Source of the DNA: Dyella psychrodurans
GTDB taxonomy: Bacteria; Pseudomonadota; Gammaproteobacteria; Xanthomonadales; Rhodanobacteraceae
DNA: 64,000 nt
Direction of reading: 5' to 3'
NCBI RefSeq assembly: GCF_003363265.1
Contig: NZ_QRBF01000001.1
Location: 1 to 64,000, forward strand
Shown here: positions 7,088 to 18,400 of the stretch, piece by piece
How positions within the stretch are numbered: position 1 is the first letter of the stretch
How the letters are laid out: each line of letters opens with the position of its first letter
Program-made: the position numbers and the translations under genes
The notes under the pieces: generated by a model
What the model saw: only the letters and a program-made list of their open reading frames with translations
What the model was told of the DNA's origin: nothing
Database searches by the model: none

Positions 7088-9367
7088 ATGACCATGTCAC
7101 GCATCTCGCTCGAACAGCTGGCGAAATGGAGTGTCGCGTGCGCCGTGGCGGTGATGTGCATGAATGCTTCGTCCACATCCAGCGCCCGGACTTCTGCGAC
7201 GCAGCTTCCGGGAACCGTGGAACTCAGTCCGTTACCGCTGGATCAATCTCAAGACGATTCGCTGCGGACGGTTCTTGGCGTCAATACGGGCGTACTCGCC
7301 ACCGGTGCACTTGCTTTCGAGGGTGGCTACGACCCAGCGGATTGGTCCGGCCAAATGCGTGCAGTGGTCCTGAACGCCGATGGCGCTTTGTCACAGGTGT
7401 TATGGGACGCCGGCTTGCTGCTGACCAATCCCTCGGTAACGCCACCGATTCGCCGAGCGCTGCTCACTCTACACACCGACAGTACGACCGGCGACACCAT
7501 CGGCATGTCGTTCGAGCCGTGGTCCGACTTCGATCCGGTTGAGATGAAGGGGCTGATGACACCAGCCTCCCGCGATGTGGGGGACACGCTTGAAACGCGC
7601 GTCGAGTATCTTCGCGGCGAACGTGGCGAGGAGACCACTGGTGTGATGCGCGAGCGAAAGAGTCTTCTTGGCGCCATCGTTAATGCGCAGGCGGTGTATG
7701 TGGGACGTCCCACTGGAAATTACTCCGACGCGTGGCCAACGAAAATTCAAGGCATATCGGTCGCGTCGCCTGAAATGGAGCCGGATGCGCAAAGCTACGA
7801 TCAATTCGTCACGTCGAATGCAGATAGGCAGCCTGTCGTTTACGTAGGCGCCAACGACGGCATGCTCCACGCGTTCTACGCACCTGTCCCGCATTGCACG
7901 ATGTACGACGAGCAGGGTGACTGCACGCGTTACGATCCGGGAGCAAACGCGGGCAAGGAGGTCTTTGCGTTTGTGCCGCGCGGCGTCTATGGCAATCTTG
8001 GGAATCTCACGAGTGCAGATGCTTTTCTTTTTGCGCCAACCGTGGACGCTACACCTGTCGTGCGCGATGTGTTCTTCGCCGAGCATGGCGATCATGCCTG
8101 GCACACGCTTCTGGTTGGCGGGTTGCGCCTGGGTGGGCGCGGCGTGTACGCGCTTGACGTCACCCATCCGGTCTCGACGAACGAAGTTGCTGCACAGCGA
8201 ACTGTCTTGTGGGAGTTCGACGCCGACGCCAGGCCAGGAACGACGCCCTACGGAAACACCTACAACCCGACGGATTTGGGATACACCTACGGCCAGCCCG
8301 CCATCGCGCGCCTGGCGAATGGGCGATGGGCCGTACTGGTGCCCGGTGGCTATTTCCCCGATTGCAGCAAGCCCGACAGGCCTGTTCGCTGCGAAGCCGC
8401 GGCACGAACGGCGCCGGCTGATTTCAGTGTGCTGTTTGTGTTGGATGCGCAAACGGGCGAAGTCATTGCCGAGCTCAAAACGCCGACCGATATAGCCGGT
8501 GTGGCCAGCTACGGTTTGTCTTCGCCGGTATTGGGCGATTACGACAATGATCAGGTGGACGACGTGGCTTTTGCCGGCGATCTTGCAGGCAACCTGTGGC
8601 GTTTCGACCTGTCGTCGCCAGACCCGGCAAATTGGAAGGCGACCCTGGCATATCGGCCGGAAGTGCAGGGCGCGCAACCCATCAACGTCATGCCGCGGTT
8701 GTTTCCCGATCCCGTTACAAACCGTTTCATGGTGGTGTTTGGTACAGGCAAGTATCTGGGTGAGGGAGATGTTAGCCGCGACGTGCCGGTGCAGGCCGTC
8801 TATGGCATCAAGGATCGCGTGGACAGCCGCGGTAATCCCGTAACTGTGTCGCACGAAAGCCTGCAGGCACAAACGCTGACCGAAACAACAGTTTCCGATC
8901 CAACGAGTTCCTATGCCGGTGCCACGTTGCGCAGCCTTACTTCCAATCCGGTGGCACCCGCAGCGGGTGGCTGGTATTTCGATCTCGATGTGGCAAGTGG
9001 GGAGCGCGTCGTCGTAACTCCCACGGCATTGTTCAATACCAATTCGGTGCTGGTCAGTACGCTCATACCCAAAGGCGGCAGCAATTCATCAAGCGGTCTG
9101 AAAGGGAGCGTCATGGCCGTCGACGCGCTGACAGGTGGGCCCGGAAATTCACTTTCATCCTCGGGCAACGTTTCCTATGTGGGCGGTTTGATAGATCGAC
9201 CGCGAACGGCTGGCACCTTGCCCGTCGCCACCATGATGGGTGGCGGCAAGCTGCTTCTGCCCGGTTTGATGTTGAAAAGCAGTAACAGCGGTTTGAAATG
9301 GCCGCTTTCATTCGGCAGCCCCACGTGGCGGCGACGCTCGTGGTCGATCTTGAGTCAGGACCCTTGA
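7088..9367 (+). CDS. pilY1: short PilY1/PilC-type pilus tip adhesin
   Basis: 759 residues from ATG 7088 (another ATG two codons later), starting 10 nt after pilX. A signal peptide with hydrophobic core SVACAVAVMCM is present. The central and C-terminal parts are the PilY1/PilC beta-propeller, including the calcium-binding loop DYDNDQVDD at residues 484-492 followed by VAFAGDLAGNLWRFDL. Typical PilY1 proteins have 1000-1200 residues; this one lacks the N-terminal von Willebrand A region, which carries the mechanosensing role in Pseudomonas. It is therefore a short form, expected to support pilus extension and adhesion by calcium binding. No frameshift or stop is seen that would make it a remnant. 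Confidence 0.85.
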   Translation: MTMSRISLEQLAKWSVACAVAVMCMNASSTSSARTSATQLPGTVELSPLPLDQSQDDSLRTVLGVNTGVLATGALAFEGGYDPADWSGQMRAVVLNADGALSQVLWDAGLLLTNPSVTPPIRRALLTLHTDSTTGDTIGMSFEPWSDFDPVEMKGLMTPASRDVGDTLETRVEYLRGERGEETTGVMRERKSLLGAIVNAQAVYVGRPTGNYSDAWPTKIQGISVASPEMEPDAQSYDQFVTSNADRQPVVYVGANDGMLHAFYAPVPHCTMYDEQGDCTRYDPGANAGKEVFAFVPRGVYGNLGNLTSADAFLFAPTVDATPVVRDVFFAEHGDHAWHTLLVGGLRLGGRGVYALDVTHPVSTNEVAAQRTVLWEFDADARPGTTPYGNTYNPTDLGYTYGQPAIARLANGRWAVLVPGGYFPDCSKPDRPVRCEAAARTAPADFSVLFVLDAQTGEVIAELKTPTDIAGVASYGLSSPVLGDYDNDQVDDVAFAGDLAGNLWRFDLSSPDPANWKATLAYRPEVQGAQPINVMPRLFPDPVTNRFMVVFGTGKYLGEGDVSRDVPVQAVYGIKDRVDSRGNPVTVSHESLQAQTLTETTVSDPTSSYAGATLRSLTSNPVAPAAGGWYFDLDVASGERVVVTPTALFNTNSVLVSTLIPKGGSNSSSGLKGSVMAVDALTGGPGNSLSSSGNVSYVGGLIDRPRTAGTLPVATMMGGGKLLLPGLMLKSSNSGLKWPLSFGSPTWRRRSWSILSQDP

Positions 9368-9377
9368 GAGAAAAGCG

Positions 9378-9797
9378 ATGGACCGCACCAAAGGATTTAC
9401 TTTGCTGGAAGTCGTGATCGTGACGGCGATCATCGCGATGTTGTCTGCGCTTGCGGCTTCGTCCTACCGGCACTACGTCTTTCGCGCACGCCGTACGGAA
9501 GCGCGCCACATGCTGATGAGCATTGCCCACGGCGAAGAGCGCTGGTATGCCACCTACAATCGCTATACCGACGATCTCAGTAAATTCGGGTATGCCACGG
9601 CGGCTGTGTCGCCTCACGCAAACTACGAGGTGGTATTGACGGTCGAGGGCAACGACGCGCAGGGCTATGCCGTCGCGGCGCTGCCCGCCAACAGCCAGAT
9701 CGGCGACTCCTGCGGTGTGATGACGCTCGACAGCACTGGCGCCAAGACTCCGGATCGCTCAGACAGAGCCGCCAACGCAAACGGCCATTGCTGGTGA
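9378..9797 (+). CDS. pilE: minor pilin PilE
   Basis: 139 residues. The prepilin leader is very short: cleavage after G6 in KGFTLLEVVIV, Glu at +5 (E11). The C-terminal pair C112 and C138 probably forms the pilin disulphide loop. It closes the minor pilin cluster 10 nt after pilY1 and faces recD, which is convergent 33 bp away. Its position after pilY1 points to the PilE minor pilin (as in Pseudomonas and Xanthomonas) rather than the major pilin PilA. Confidence 0.85.
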   Translation: MDRTKGFTLLEVVIVTAIIAMLSALAASSYRHYVFRARRTEARHMLMSIAHGEERWYATYNRYTDDLSKFGYATAAVSPHANYEVVLTVEGNDAQGYAVAALPANSQIGDSCGVMTLDSTGAKTPDRSDRAANANGHCW

Positions 9798-9830
9798 TGA
9801 CCCGTACAAGGACGGGTGCGCGCCGTCTCG

Positions 9831-11804
9831 TCAACCCGACGCCAATCGATCCGACAACCCGGAATAGCGGCGTGTCTGCTGCGCGAGCGCCTGTTCAACG
9901 CTTGCCTGCCTGGCAAACAGGCTCAACCATCGGCGCGCGCGCGTGATGCCCGTATAGAGCAATTCGCGCGTGAGTATCGCCGAGCTTTCATCGGGCAATA
10001 CCAGCGCGACGTGCTCGAATTCGGAACCCTGCGATTTGTGCACGGTCATCGCGTAGACCGTTTCCACGTCCCCGAGTCGGGATGGAAGCACGCAACGAAC
10101 GTGGATGTCGTTGTCCTCGACGTGAGTGACCGATGTGCCGCGTGTCATCGGAAAGGCCACATAGAGCCGGGGTTCGCCATCGGGCCCCGGCATGCGCAGC
10201 GTTACGCCGACGTCGCCGTTCATCAGGTCGAGGCCGTAGTCGTTGCGGGTCATCATCACGGGGCGGCCTTCGTACCATCCGCGATCGGATTCGATAAGCC
10301 CCGCAGTAAGCAAGGCGGTGGCGATGTCCCGGTTGAGCCGTTCGGTGCCTGCAGGGCCCTGGCGCACGGCGCATAACACCTGGAAATGGTTGAAAGCGTC
10401 GAGCACATGTTGCGCCCAGCTACGGAATGTCGTGCCATCGGCGTTCGGTGCAGGGCGACGCTGTCGCAGTTGATCGAGATAGAAGCGGAAGCCGCGTGGT
10501 ACGTCGAACGAGGCATCCAAGTGGAAGCGCTCGGCGTCGCCGTCCAATGCCATGGACGGAATGGGAGACTGGGTTGCGCCGGAGGAGATCCAGGCGATAT
10601 CGCTGGATCGTGCATCCAACAGATCGCGCACGGTCGCGGCATCGCCGGTGTTGACCGCAGCGGCCAGCCGTCCAATGCCGCTGGCGGCACCGAAGCGATG
10701 GCTGCTGCGCAGCATGGCAATGTGCTGATCGAGCGCGAGGGCATCCGTGCTTACGAACGCATCGACGTTTTCTCCGCTCACCGTCCGTAACCAGGCTGCC
10801 GTGGCGGCGCTGTAATGACCCTGCTCAGCGCGCCGGCCGAGATCGCCCAGCACGGCGCCGGCTTCGACCGACGAAAGCTGGTCCTTGTCGCCGAGCAGGA
10901 TCAGGCGTGCATGAGGCGGCAGCGCATCCAGCACGGCAGCCATCATCTCCAGATCGATCATCGACGCTTCGTCGATCATCAGAACGTCCACGTGCAGTGG
11001 GTGGCGGTTGTCGTGTGCGTAGCGGCGACTTTCGGGGCGAGCCCCAAGCAGGCGATGGAGTGTTTCCACTTCGCGCGGAATCGCGGCGCGAACGCGCTCG
11101 TCTACATCCAGGCGAGCGATTTGCTTCGTGATGGAGGCATTGAGTCGCGCGGCTGCCTTGCCGGTCGGTGCTGCCAGGCGAATACGTAACGGCACATCCT
11201 GTTCGCGCAACTGAAGAGTTTGCAGCAACCCCAGCAGGCGCACCACGGTGGTGGTCTTGCCGGTGCCGGGGCCGCCGGTGATCAGGCTGAAGCCGCCGCG
11301 AGCGGCCAGTGCACATGCCATGAGTGGCCAGTCGAGCGACGCGCTTCCTGCATTCGGAAACAGGCGTTCAAGTTCGTCGTGCAATGTTTCAGATGACGGA
11401 GCTTCATGATTGAGCCGTAGCATGATTCCGTGCGCGACACGGCATTCGTACTCCCAGTAGCGGCGGAGATAGACGCGATGTCGATCGAGCACCAGCGGCG
11501 CCTCGGCGGGCATGCCATCGGAGCGTGCCAGCAGGGAAGATTGCAGCGATGGTGCGGCAGCCAGCATCTCAGCCCAGGACGCGGGCCAGTTTTGTTCCTG
11601 CGCCAGCCCTGAAGCGGCTTGCAAATCCAGGCAGGGATGACCGTCGCCGAGTTGCCGGCTCGCCAGTGCGGCCAACAATAACAGGCATGGTTCGGCGTTC
11701 GGATCGCATTCGCCGATAAAACGCGCAAACGCCATATCGAGCGGACGCAGCACGCGTCGTGCGTCGTCGTCGGTCAGCACCGTGGGCAGGGTTTCACGCG
11801 ACAT
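9831..11804 (-). CDS. recD: exodeoxyribonuclease V alpha subunit RecD
   Basis: About 657 residues. Walker A is GGPGTGKTT (near residue 180), Walker B is LMIDEASMID, and the C-terminal helicase motif is TVHKSQGSEFEHVALVLP. RecD is the fast 5'-3' helicase of the RecBCD complex that degrades linear DNA and loads RecA after Chi recognition. Last gene of recC-recB-recD; its start overlaps the end of recB by about 11 nt (an ATG two codons upstream at 11810 is also possible). It meets pilE tail to tail. Confidence 0.95.
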   Translation of the reverse strand: MSRETLPTVLTDDDARRVLRPLDMAFARFIGECDPNAEPCLLLLAALASRQLGDGHPCLDLQAASGLAQEQNWPASWAEMLAAAPSLQSSLLARSDGMPAEAPLVLDRHRVYLRRYWEYECRVAHGIMLRLNHEAPSSETLHDELERLFPNAGSASLDWPLMACALAARGGFSLITGGPGTGKTTTVVRLLGLLQTLQLREQDVPLRIRLAAPTGKAAARLNASITKQIARLDVDERVRAAIPREVETLHRLLGARPESRRYAHDNRHPLHVDVLMIDEASMIDLEMMAAVLDALPPHARLILLGDKDQLSSVEAGAVLGDLGRRAEQGHYSAATAAWLRTVSGENVDAFVSTDALALDQHIAMLRSSHRFGAASGIGRLAAAVNTGDAATVRDLLDARSSDIAWISSGATQSPIPSMALDGDAERFHLDASFDVPRGFRFYLDQLRQRRPAPNADGTTFRSWAQHVLDAFNHFQVLCAVRQGPAGTERLNRDIATALLTAGLIESDRGWYEGRPVMMTRNDYGLDLMNGDVGVTLRMPGPDGEPRLYVAFPMTRGTSVTHVEDNDIHVRCVLPSRLGDVETVYAMTVHKSQGSEFEHVALVLPDESSAILTRELLYTGITRARRWLSLFARQASVEQALAQQTRRYSGLSDRLASG

Positions 11805-14800
11805 CGGCATGCGCTCCCTGTGCGAACAAGCGATCCATCGCGTCGATCAAGACATAAGGCAGCCGTTCCGCATGCACGCCGTGATCGTGGTCGTCGATGC
11901 CGCGAAGATAGAGATAGAGCACGCCGCCGACGTGGCGCTCGTAATCGTAGTCGGGGAGCCGCGCGCGAAGCTGGCGATGCAACGCGAGCGTGTAGATGGC
12001 GTACTGCAGGTCGTAACGGGACTGCAGCGTCGCTTCGCGCATCGCGGCGGAGGTATACGCGCTCGTCGCATCGCCGAGCCAGTTGGACTTGTAGTCGATC
12101 ACGTAATAGCGATCGTCATGTTCGACGATAAGGTCGATAAAACCCTTGAGCACGCCATGGATGTGATTGGGCGGCAGCGAGACGCGCGGTGCGCCATCCA
12201 GCGTGTGGCGGCTGACCAGTTCATCAAGACGGCGGGTGTCGACGTGGTGCGCCTCGAACCAGAATTCCAGTTCGGCCTGATAGCGTCGGCGATCGTCGAG
12301 ACTGGAAAGCGCAAGGGCATCGCCATCGGGCAACGCGAGCGGTGTTTTCAGCAGCGCGGGCAGCCATTGCATCAGCGGGCCTATCCACACCTGCCAGCCT
12401 CGCCGCTGGCAACGGCGTGCGATCTGTTGTTCAAGCGCCGAGGTGTCTTTTGCAACCGAAGCGAAACCCGTTTCCGCGACCCATTCCAGCAGATCGTGCA
12501 GGAACGTACCGGGCTCGGCGCCACGTGGAAACGCGTGCATGCCGTAGTTGCCGTCGGTCGCCGTCCACTCGGCGGTCTCGCGCGCTGCTTCCGCCAGCAC
12601 GTCCTGGTTGGCGGTTTCGGGGGCCATTTGCCGCGCCGGTTCGCCGTCGCCGTGCGTGAGCGCGCTATAGCTTGCGATCCACCAAGGTTCCGGCGGACGC
12701 AGCGGATAAATGCGTGCCTGGCGTTCGTGCTCTGCGTGACGCAACGGGCGGTAGACCCGCAGGCCCGCGCCGTCTTCTGCAACGTGAACCTCGATATCGC
12801 CCGAGTCGCCGCGAAGTGCCTCGATGCGCGGCATGAGATCGCCCGGCTCGATGGGATCGCCACCGGAAAGCACATAACCCAGCGCCGAACGGTGAAGCAT
12901 CGATGCGCGGCCATGGCCGACGCTGACGCAGGCCACGCCTAGCCAACAGGCATGTTCCGCGCGGGTCAGTGCGACGTAGAGCAGGCGTAGATCTTCCTGC
13001 AGGCGTTCGCGCTCCATGCGAAGCCGGGTGGCCTCGTCGGGCAACAGATCCACCCACGTCCGGCCCTGGTCGTCATGCCAGGGTTGGAGGCTGTCTTTCG
13101 GCGCATCCTGAAAGCGGCTGAGAAAGGGCAGCATGACGACCGGATACTGCAGTCCTTTCGATTTGTGGATGGTGATGACCTTGACCAGGTCGGCTTCGCT
13201 TTCCAGGCGAACGACTTGCTCTTCGGCCGTGTCCGCATCGCGTTCGTTGGCGCGCGCAATCTGCGAGGCCAGGTAGCGGATCAGCGCGTATTCGCCGTCG
13301 AGGTTGGCGGCGGCATGTTGCAGCAGCTCCGCGAGATGCTGAAGGTTGGTCAGCACGCGTTCGCCGTGAGGCTTGTTCAGCAGGCGAGCGGGCAGGTCGA
13401 AGGTGTGAAGCAGGTTCTGCAACATGGCGAGTACGCCGTGACGCTGCCATGTGATCTGCAACTTGCGGAACTGGTCGCCGCACCATTCCCAGTAGGCTTC
13501 ATCGTGATTGAGTCGATCGAGTTCGGCCAGGCTGCGGTCCATGGTCGTGCTGGCCAATGCGGCGCGCATGGCGCGATCCGAGCTAGGCATGGCACAGGCC
13601 TGCAGCCACATAAGCACGTCGGGTGCTTCTTCGGATTCGTAGACCGAATCGCTTTCAGACAGATAGACGCTGGCTACGCCACGCTGCCTGAGCGCGTTGC
13701 GCATGCATGCGGCTTCCTGCCTTCTTCGCACCAGTATGGCGATATCGCGCGGTCGCAGCGGTGTTTGCGTACCGTGCGCATCGACAAAAAAGCAACGCCC
13801 GTTTTGCGCGGCATCAAGCAGATCGACGATGCGCGCCGCGGCGTGAATGCTGGCCGCTTCCATGTACGCGCCCGTGCCCATCGGCTTGTCGCCAGGGAAA
13901 ACCTCCATGTGAACAGCCGCCAGCGGCTGTCCGTCGTAGATCAGCGTGCGCTTTGAACCCGCGGCGACGATGGGCGTGAAGGAGAGTCCGTGTGCGCCAT
14001 GGCCGAACGCGAATGCGCCGAGCGGCCAACGGTCGGCGTGCCGGAAGATTCGATTGACGGCATCGACCAGCGGCGATGTCGAGCGATAGTTGGTCGTCAG
14101 CGTCCAGGACGGCGACAAGGCCTGGTCGCGCGCCGCGAGATAGGTGTGGATGTCCGCGCCGCGGAAGCCGTAGATGGCTTGTTTCGGATCGCCGATCAGC
14201 AACAGGCTGGTATTTGCGCGGTCGGCGTAGATGCGCTGGAAGATGCGCCATTGCAGTGGATCGGTATCCTGGAATTCGTCGATCAGGGCGACGGGATACT
14301 GCGCTGCGATGGTGTCCGCGAGTTGTGCGCCGTGTTCGCTGTGCAATGCGCTGTCGAGCTGGCGCAGCAGATCGTCGAACCCGGGCTTGGCCTGGCGTTC
14401 GCGGATGTGCTCGACGCGTTCCGCGATCCATGGTAATGCGTGCGCCAGCAACGTGGGGACGAGCGGCGGTTCGGCGTCCCATGCGTCGATCAGAATTTGG
14501 ATATCTTCGAAAGCAGCATGCGCAGGGGGATTGTTGCCTTTGCTGACCGCGCTATCGAGCTTCGTTTGCGTGTAGCGCTTGAGCACATCCTTGTCCGCAT
14601 CCGCACCCTCTGCCCACGCTTGCAACTGGGGGAGTTCGTTTGCCACGGTTTCCGGCTTGAAGATGTTGTTCTTCAAGACCTTGGCTTGCACCGCGTGACG
14701 AAGCAGGGTTTCGATGGCATCCACATCCGTCGACCATGATGCGCGCGCGGCTTTTTCTGCCAGCCGGCGCGGTGCCTGATGGCTGCGCAAGGCATCGGCC

Positions 14801-15450
14801 AAGTCTTCGACCACGGGCAGGGGGTGGCCCTGCATGCGTATGTGGGATACGGATTGCCGCAACAGCGGGCGGACGGCGTTCTGCAGCGCCTCGGGACTCC
14901 GCCATTGTGTGGCGACGCAAGCCGCGTCGGCTTCATCGAGCGGTGCGTAGAAGCTGCGCCAGTAGTCGCGCACGGCTTCGGCCAGGCGCGCGTTCTCGTC
15001 GGCGATCTCATCGACCGAGTCGCTGCCTTCGAATGCATGCTGCGCCAGCATGCGCTGGCTCCAGCCGTGAATGGTGTAGATGGCCGCTTCGTCCATCCAT
15101 TGCGCGGCGAGATCCAGTTGTCGCGCAGCGATTGCGCGTTCGTCCGCGTTGGGGTATTGGTCGATAAGCTGTTTCAGATAGTCGTCCGCATCTTGCTGAC
15201 CTCGAAACGCCGCGGCCGCGCCGGCAAGCCGTTCGCGTATGCGTTCGCGCAATTCAGCGGTGGCGGCGCGGGTGAACGTGACGACAAGAATCTGCGCAGG
15301 CAGCTGCGGTGGCTGGCCGCCGTGACCGAGTACCAGTCGCAGATAGAGCGCGGCCAGCGTCCAGGTCTTGCCGGTGCCGGCGCTGGCCTCGATCAGGCGA
15401 ATGCCATGCAGTGGCAGGTGCAAGGGATCGAGTGGTGTCATGTCGCTCAT
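11794..15450 (-). CDS. recB: exodeoxyribonuclease V beta subunit RecB
   Basis: 1218 residues from ATG 15450, which overlaps the recC stop as ATGA; the longer frame upstream lies inside recC and is not used. Residues 20-29 (IEASAGTGKT) are Walker A of the UvrD-type 3'-5' helicase, with helicase motifs such as VALIDEFQDTDPLQW and VITIHKSKGLQYP. The C-terminal nuclease domain keeps the catalytic IDYKSNWLG (about residue 1120). It carries the only nuclease of the RecBCD complex and acts in double-strand break repair and foreign DNA degradation. Confidence 0.96.
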   Translation of the reverse strand: MSDMTPLDPLHLPLHGIRLIEASAGTGKTWTLAALYLRLVLGHGGQPPQLPAQILVVTFTRAATAELRERIRERLAGAAAAFRGQQDADDYLKQLIDQYPNADERAIAARQLDLAAQWMDEAAIYTIHGWSQRMLAQHAFEGSDSVDEIADENARLAEAVRDYWRSFYAPLDEADAACVATQWRSPEALQNAVRPLLRQSVSHIRMQGHPLPVVEDLADALRSHQAPRRLAEKAARASWSTDVDAIETLLRHAVQAKVLKNNIFKPETVANELPQLQAWAEGADADKDVLKRYTQTKLDSAVSKGNNPPAHAAFEDIQILIDAWDAEPPLVPTLLAHALPWIAERVEHIRERQAKPGFDDLLRQLDSALHSEHGAQLADTIAAQYPVALIDEFQDTDPLQWRIFQRIYADRANTSLLLIGDPKQAIYGFRGADIHTYLAARDQALSPSWTLTTNYRSTSPLVDAVNRIFRHADRWPLGAFAFGHGAHGLSFTPIVAAGSKRTLIYDGQPLAAVHMEVFPGDKPMGTGAYMEAASIHAAARIVDLLDAAQNGRCFFVDAHGTQTPLRPRDIAILVRRRQEAACMRNALRQRGVASVYLSESDSVYESEEAPDVLMWLQACAMPSSDRAMRAALASTTMDRSLAELDRLNHDEAYWEWCGDQFRKLQITWQRHGVLAMLQNLLHTFDLPARLLNKPHGERVLTNLQHLAELLQHAAANLDGEYALIRYLASQIARANERDADTAEEQVVRLESEADLVKVITIHKSKGLQYPVVMLPFLSRFQDAPKDSLQPWHDDQGRTWVDLLPDEATRLRMERERLQEDLRLLYVALTRAEHACWLGVACVSVGHGRASMLHRSALGYVLSGGDPIEPGDLMPRIEALRGDSGDIEVHVAEDGAGLRVYRPLRHAEHERQARIYPLRPPEPWWIASYSALTHGDGEPARQMAPETANQDVLAEAARETAEWTATDGNYGMHAFPRGAEPGTFLHDLLEWVAETGFASVAKDTSALEQQIARRCQRRGWQVWIGPLMQWLPALLKTPLALPDGDALALSSLDDRRRYQAELEFWFEAHHVDTRRLDELVSRHTLDGAPRVSLPPNHIHGVLKGFIDLIVEHDDRYYVIDYKSNWLGDATSAYTSAAMREATLQSRYDLQYAIYTLALHRQLRARLPDYDYERHVGGVLYLYLRGIDDHDHGVHAERLPYVLIDAMDRLFAQGAHADVA

Positions 15451-18400
15451 GCACCACCTTCCAGCACGGCCGCGTCGAGCAACGGGCGGTAAAGCGGCAG
15501 CCAGTGTTCGAAGCCATCGGCATGCAGCGCGGCAAAACTTCGCCAGGTGCGGGCGAGGCAGGGATCGCGGCTCATTTCGCCATTCGGTGCACCGGTTGCG
15601 TCGCTGCCTTCGTAGCATTTCTCCGCGGCATCGAAGGGAGTTTTCTCGTCGCGTGCCGCGATCAGCCATGCATAGGCCGTACGGCGGGCGATGGGCAAGG
15701 GCGCCTGCATGCCTTGCTGCCAGGCGTCGAGCAAGGCATTCAGCAGCGTGGCGGCTTCGTCGCGTTCGAGGGGGTGCAATGCTACGGTGGCATCCGGCGC
15801 GAGAAAATAAGTGGATACGCGCTTATCGTTGGCGTTTGCCAAAAGCTGCAGCACCCAGGGGTAAAGCAGCTTGTCGTAACGAATGTTTTTACTATCGCGG
15901 GCATTGCCTGCCATCGGCAGCAAGCGCGCGAGAGTTCCGTCGTCCCCGGTGCGCAGATCGTCCAGCCAGCCTTCCACCGTCACATCGCGATGCGCATGGC
16001 GGAGTTCCAGCGCGGGTTGCTGCTTTGGCCAATGCGCATGGAAAGCCTGCCATCGTTGCAGGATGCGATTGACGTCGTTGCTGAGACCGTTCATGGCCAG
16101 CGCGCCGAATCCACCGGAAGGCAGCGAACCTTGTTGTCGCAGGCGCTGCGCGGCGGCAAGCACGGATCCGGTGCCGCGATCCTCCGTCATCAGCGCGCTT
16201 TGCAGCAGTGCGTCGGTGGCTACGTAGTTTTCCAGCTTGTCCAGTGCAAAGGGTTCGTCGTCATCCGGGGCGAGACCGGTTTCGCCAAAACGCACTTTCA
16301 AACGCTCGCTGTAGAAGCAGGCGGCGGGTCTGGCGAGAAAGCGTTGCAGCGTGCCGATATCCAGTGTGGACGGTGCTTGCCACGAGGCTAATTGCAGGGC
16401 TTCGGCGGCAGGCGCGGTTCGGCGTGCACGTGCCCATTCCGATGCATACGTAAACAACTGCGACGACGGATCGTCGGTGAAATAGCGCGCGCTGAACGGC
16501 TGAAGGGGGTGGACGGTCGTGACGGAAGCCAGCAGGCGTTTGCGTGCATCCGCATCGTCGGCGCGGTCGTCGGGCAAGCGCCAACCGTTCGCGAGGTAAT
16601 CGCGCAGCTGGCCCACGAGCACCGACGGCGGCAATTCGCTGTTGTCGCGGACGCTATGGCCCACCCAGCTGATGTGCAGGGCATCGCGCGCCGATAGCAG
16701 TGCTTCCAGGAACATGTAGCGATCGTCTTCGCGCCGCGAACGGTCGCCGGGGCGATGCTGGCCGGCGCGCGCCATCAGATCGAAATCGGAGGGAGACATG
16801 CGGCGCGGATAGTCGCCGTCGTTCATGCCGAGCAGACATACCACGCGGAAGGGAATCGCGCGCATCGGCAGCAGGGTGCCGAAATTCACGGCACCGCCCA
16901 TGAAGCGTTGCGAGAGATGGTTCTGATCGATGGATTGCAGCCAGTCTTCGCTTACGACGGACATCGGAATGGCGTGGGTGAAGCTGGCTTCGTGGCAGGC
17001 GTCGAGCCAGGTATCGAGGGCGTCTTCCAGGCGATCGATGCGCAGGGTGTCGGCATCGTCGCCGCGTGTGTCGAAGCAATCGCGCAAAAGGCGGCGCAAC
17101 CGTTCGCTCCATTGGATCGGTGTCGCGGATGTCGCAAACAGTCGCCAGTAATGATTCAACGTATCCAGCAACTGACTGAGCGGGCCAAGCAACGCCGCAT
17201 CCAGGCCGCCGACTTCCGCATAGGGGGCAATGCCGTTGAGCGACGGGCCGTCGCCTGTCGCATAGCCCAGCAGCATGCGTCGCTGGCCGAACAGCCAGCT
17301 GTTCTGTTCGTCGGGCGGCAATCCCAGTGCTTGCTTTTGCTCGCCATCCAAGCCCCAGCGGATGCCGGATTCGGTAATCCAGCGCCTGAGGACTGGCAGA
17401 TCGTCTTCGGCGATGCCGAAGCGGCGACGCAGCGACGGGACGTCGAGCAGATCGAGGACGTCGCTTGCGGTGAATCGCGACTCTGCCAGCGTCAGCAGAT
17501 GCTCCAATGCGACGAGCAGCGGCGATGTGCCGCGACCTGGCTGATCGGCCACGCTGTAGGGAAGGTAGCGCGGATCATCGGGCGCGATGCGACCGAATAC
17601 GGCCTGTATGTGCGGCGCGTAAGTGCGGATATCCGGCACCATGACCATCACATCGCGCGGCGCCAATGGACGGCCTTCGCGTGTGGCACGCTCGAAGAGA
17701 TCGAGCAGCCGATCATGCAGAATTTCCACTTCGCGCTGGGGACTGTGCGCGATGTGGAAGCGCAACGAACGATCGTCGGCTGGCAAGGCTTTGCGCTGCG
17801 CTGCTTCGACTGGAACCGCTTCCAGATCGAGCACGGCCTGCTGCACCTGATGCAGGAGGGAATCGTTGCCGATGTTCTGGAACACATCGATGCTGCGCTT
17901 GATCGATGCGAACTGGTGCCGATAACGGGCAGGCTGGTCGAAGGCGTCGAGCTGGCGGATGAAGTCGCGCCCCTGCTTGCCCCAGGCTGCCAGCAGCGGA
18001 TTGGCGTGCAGGTGCAGGTCTTCGTAACGAGGCTCCTGCGCAGTGCCGGGCTTGCTTGCGTGGCGGCGCTGTTCGGCCATCAGCAGTTCGCGGTCTTCGA
18101 TGATGTCGGCCCAGTAGTGCCTGCAGGGATTGGTGACCAGCAGCAGTACCTGGCTGAAGCGTGCCAGCGCAGTGAGCGCTTCCAGCACCTGTTGCGGCAG
18201 CGACGTGATGCCGAATACGACAATGCGCCGTGGCAACGCGTTCGCCGGCATGTCTGAAGCCTGCATGCGCTGCATGAAGTGCTGGTGCACAGCGGCGCGA
18301 TGGCTGTCGCGTTGCGCCTGCGGGACGTCGTCAAGCAAGAGTCGCCACAACCGTGGCTGCCAGCGCTGCGCAGGTGGCAGTTCCACCACGCGGTTGCGCA

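Noticed and set aside
11782-12942. 386-codon plus-strand frame over recB
   Set aside because: Shadow of recB; low-complexity Arg/Ala-rich translation.
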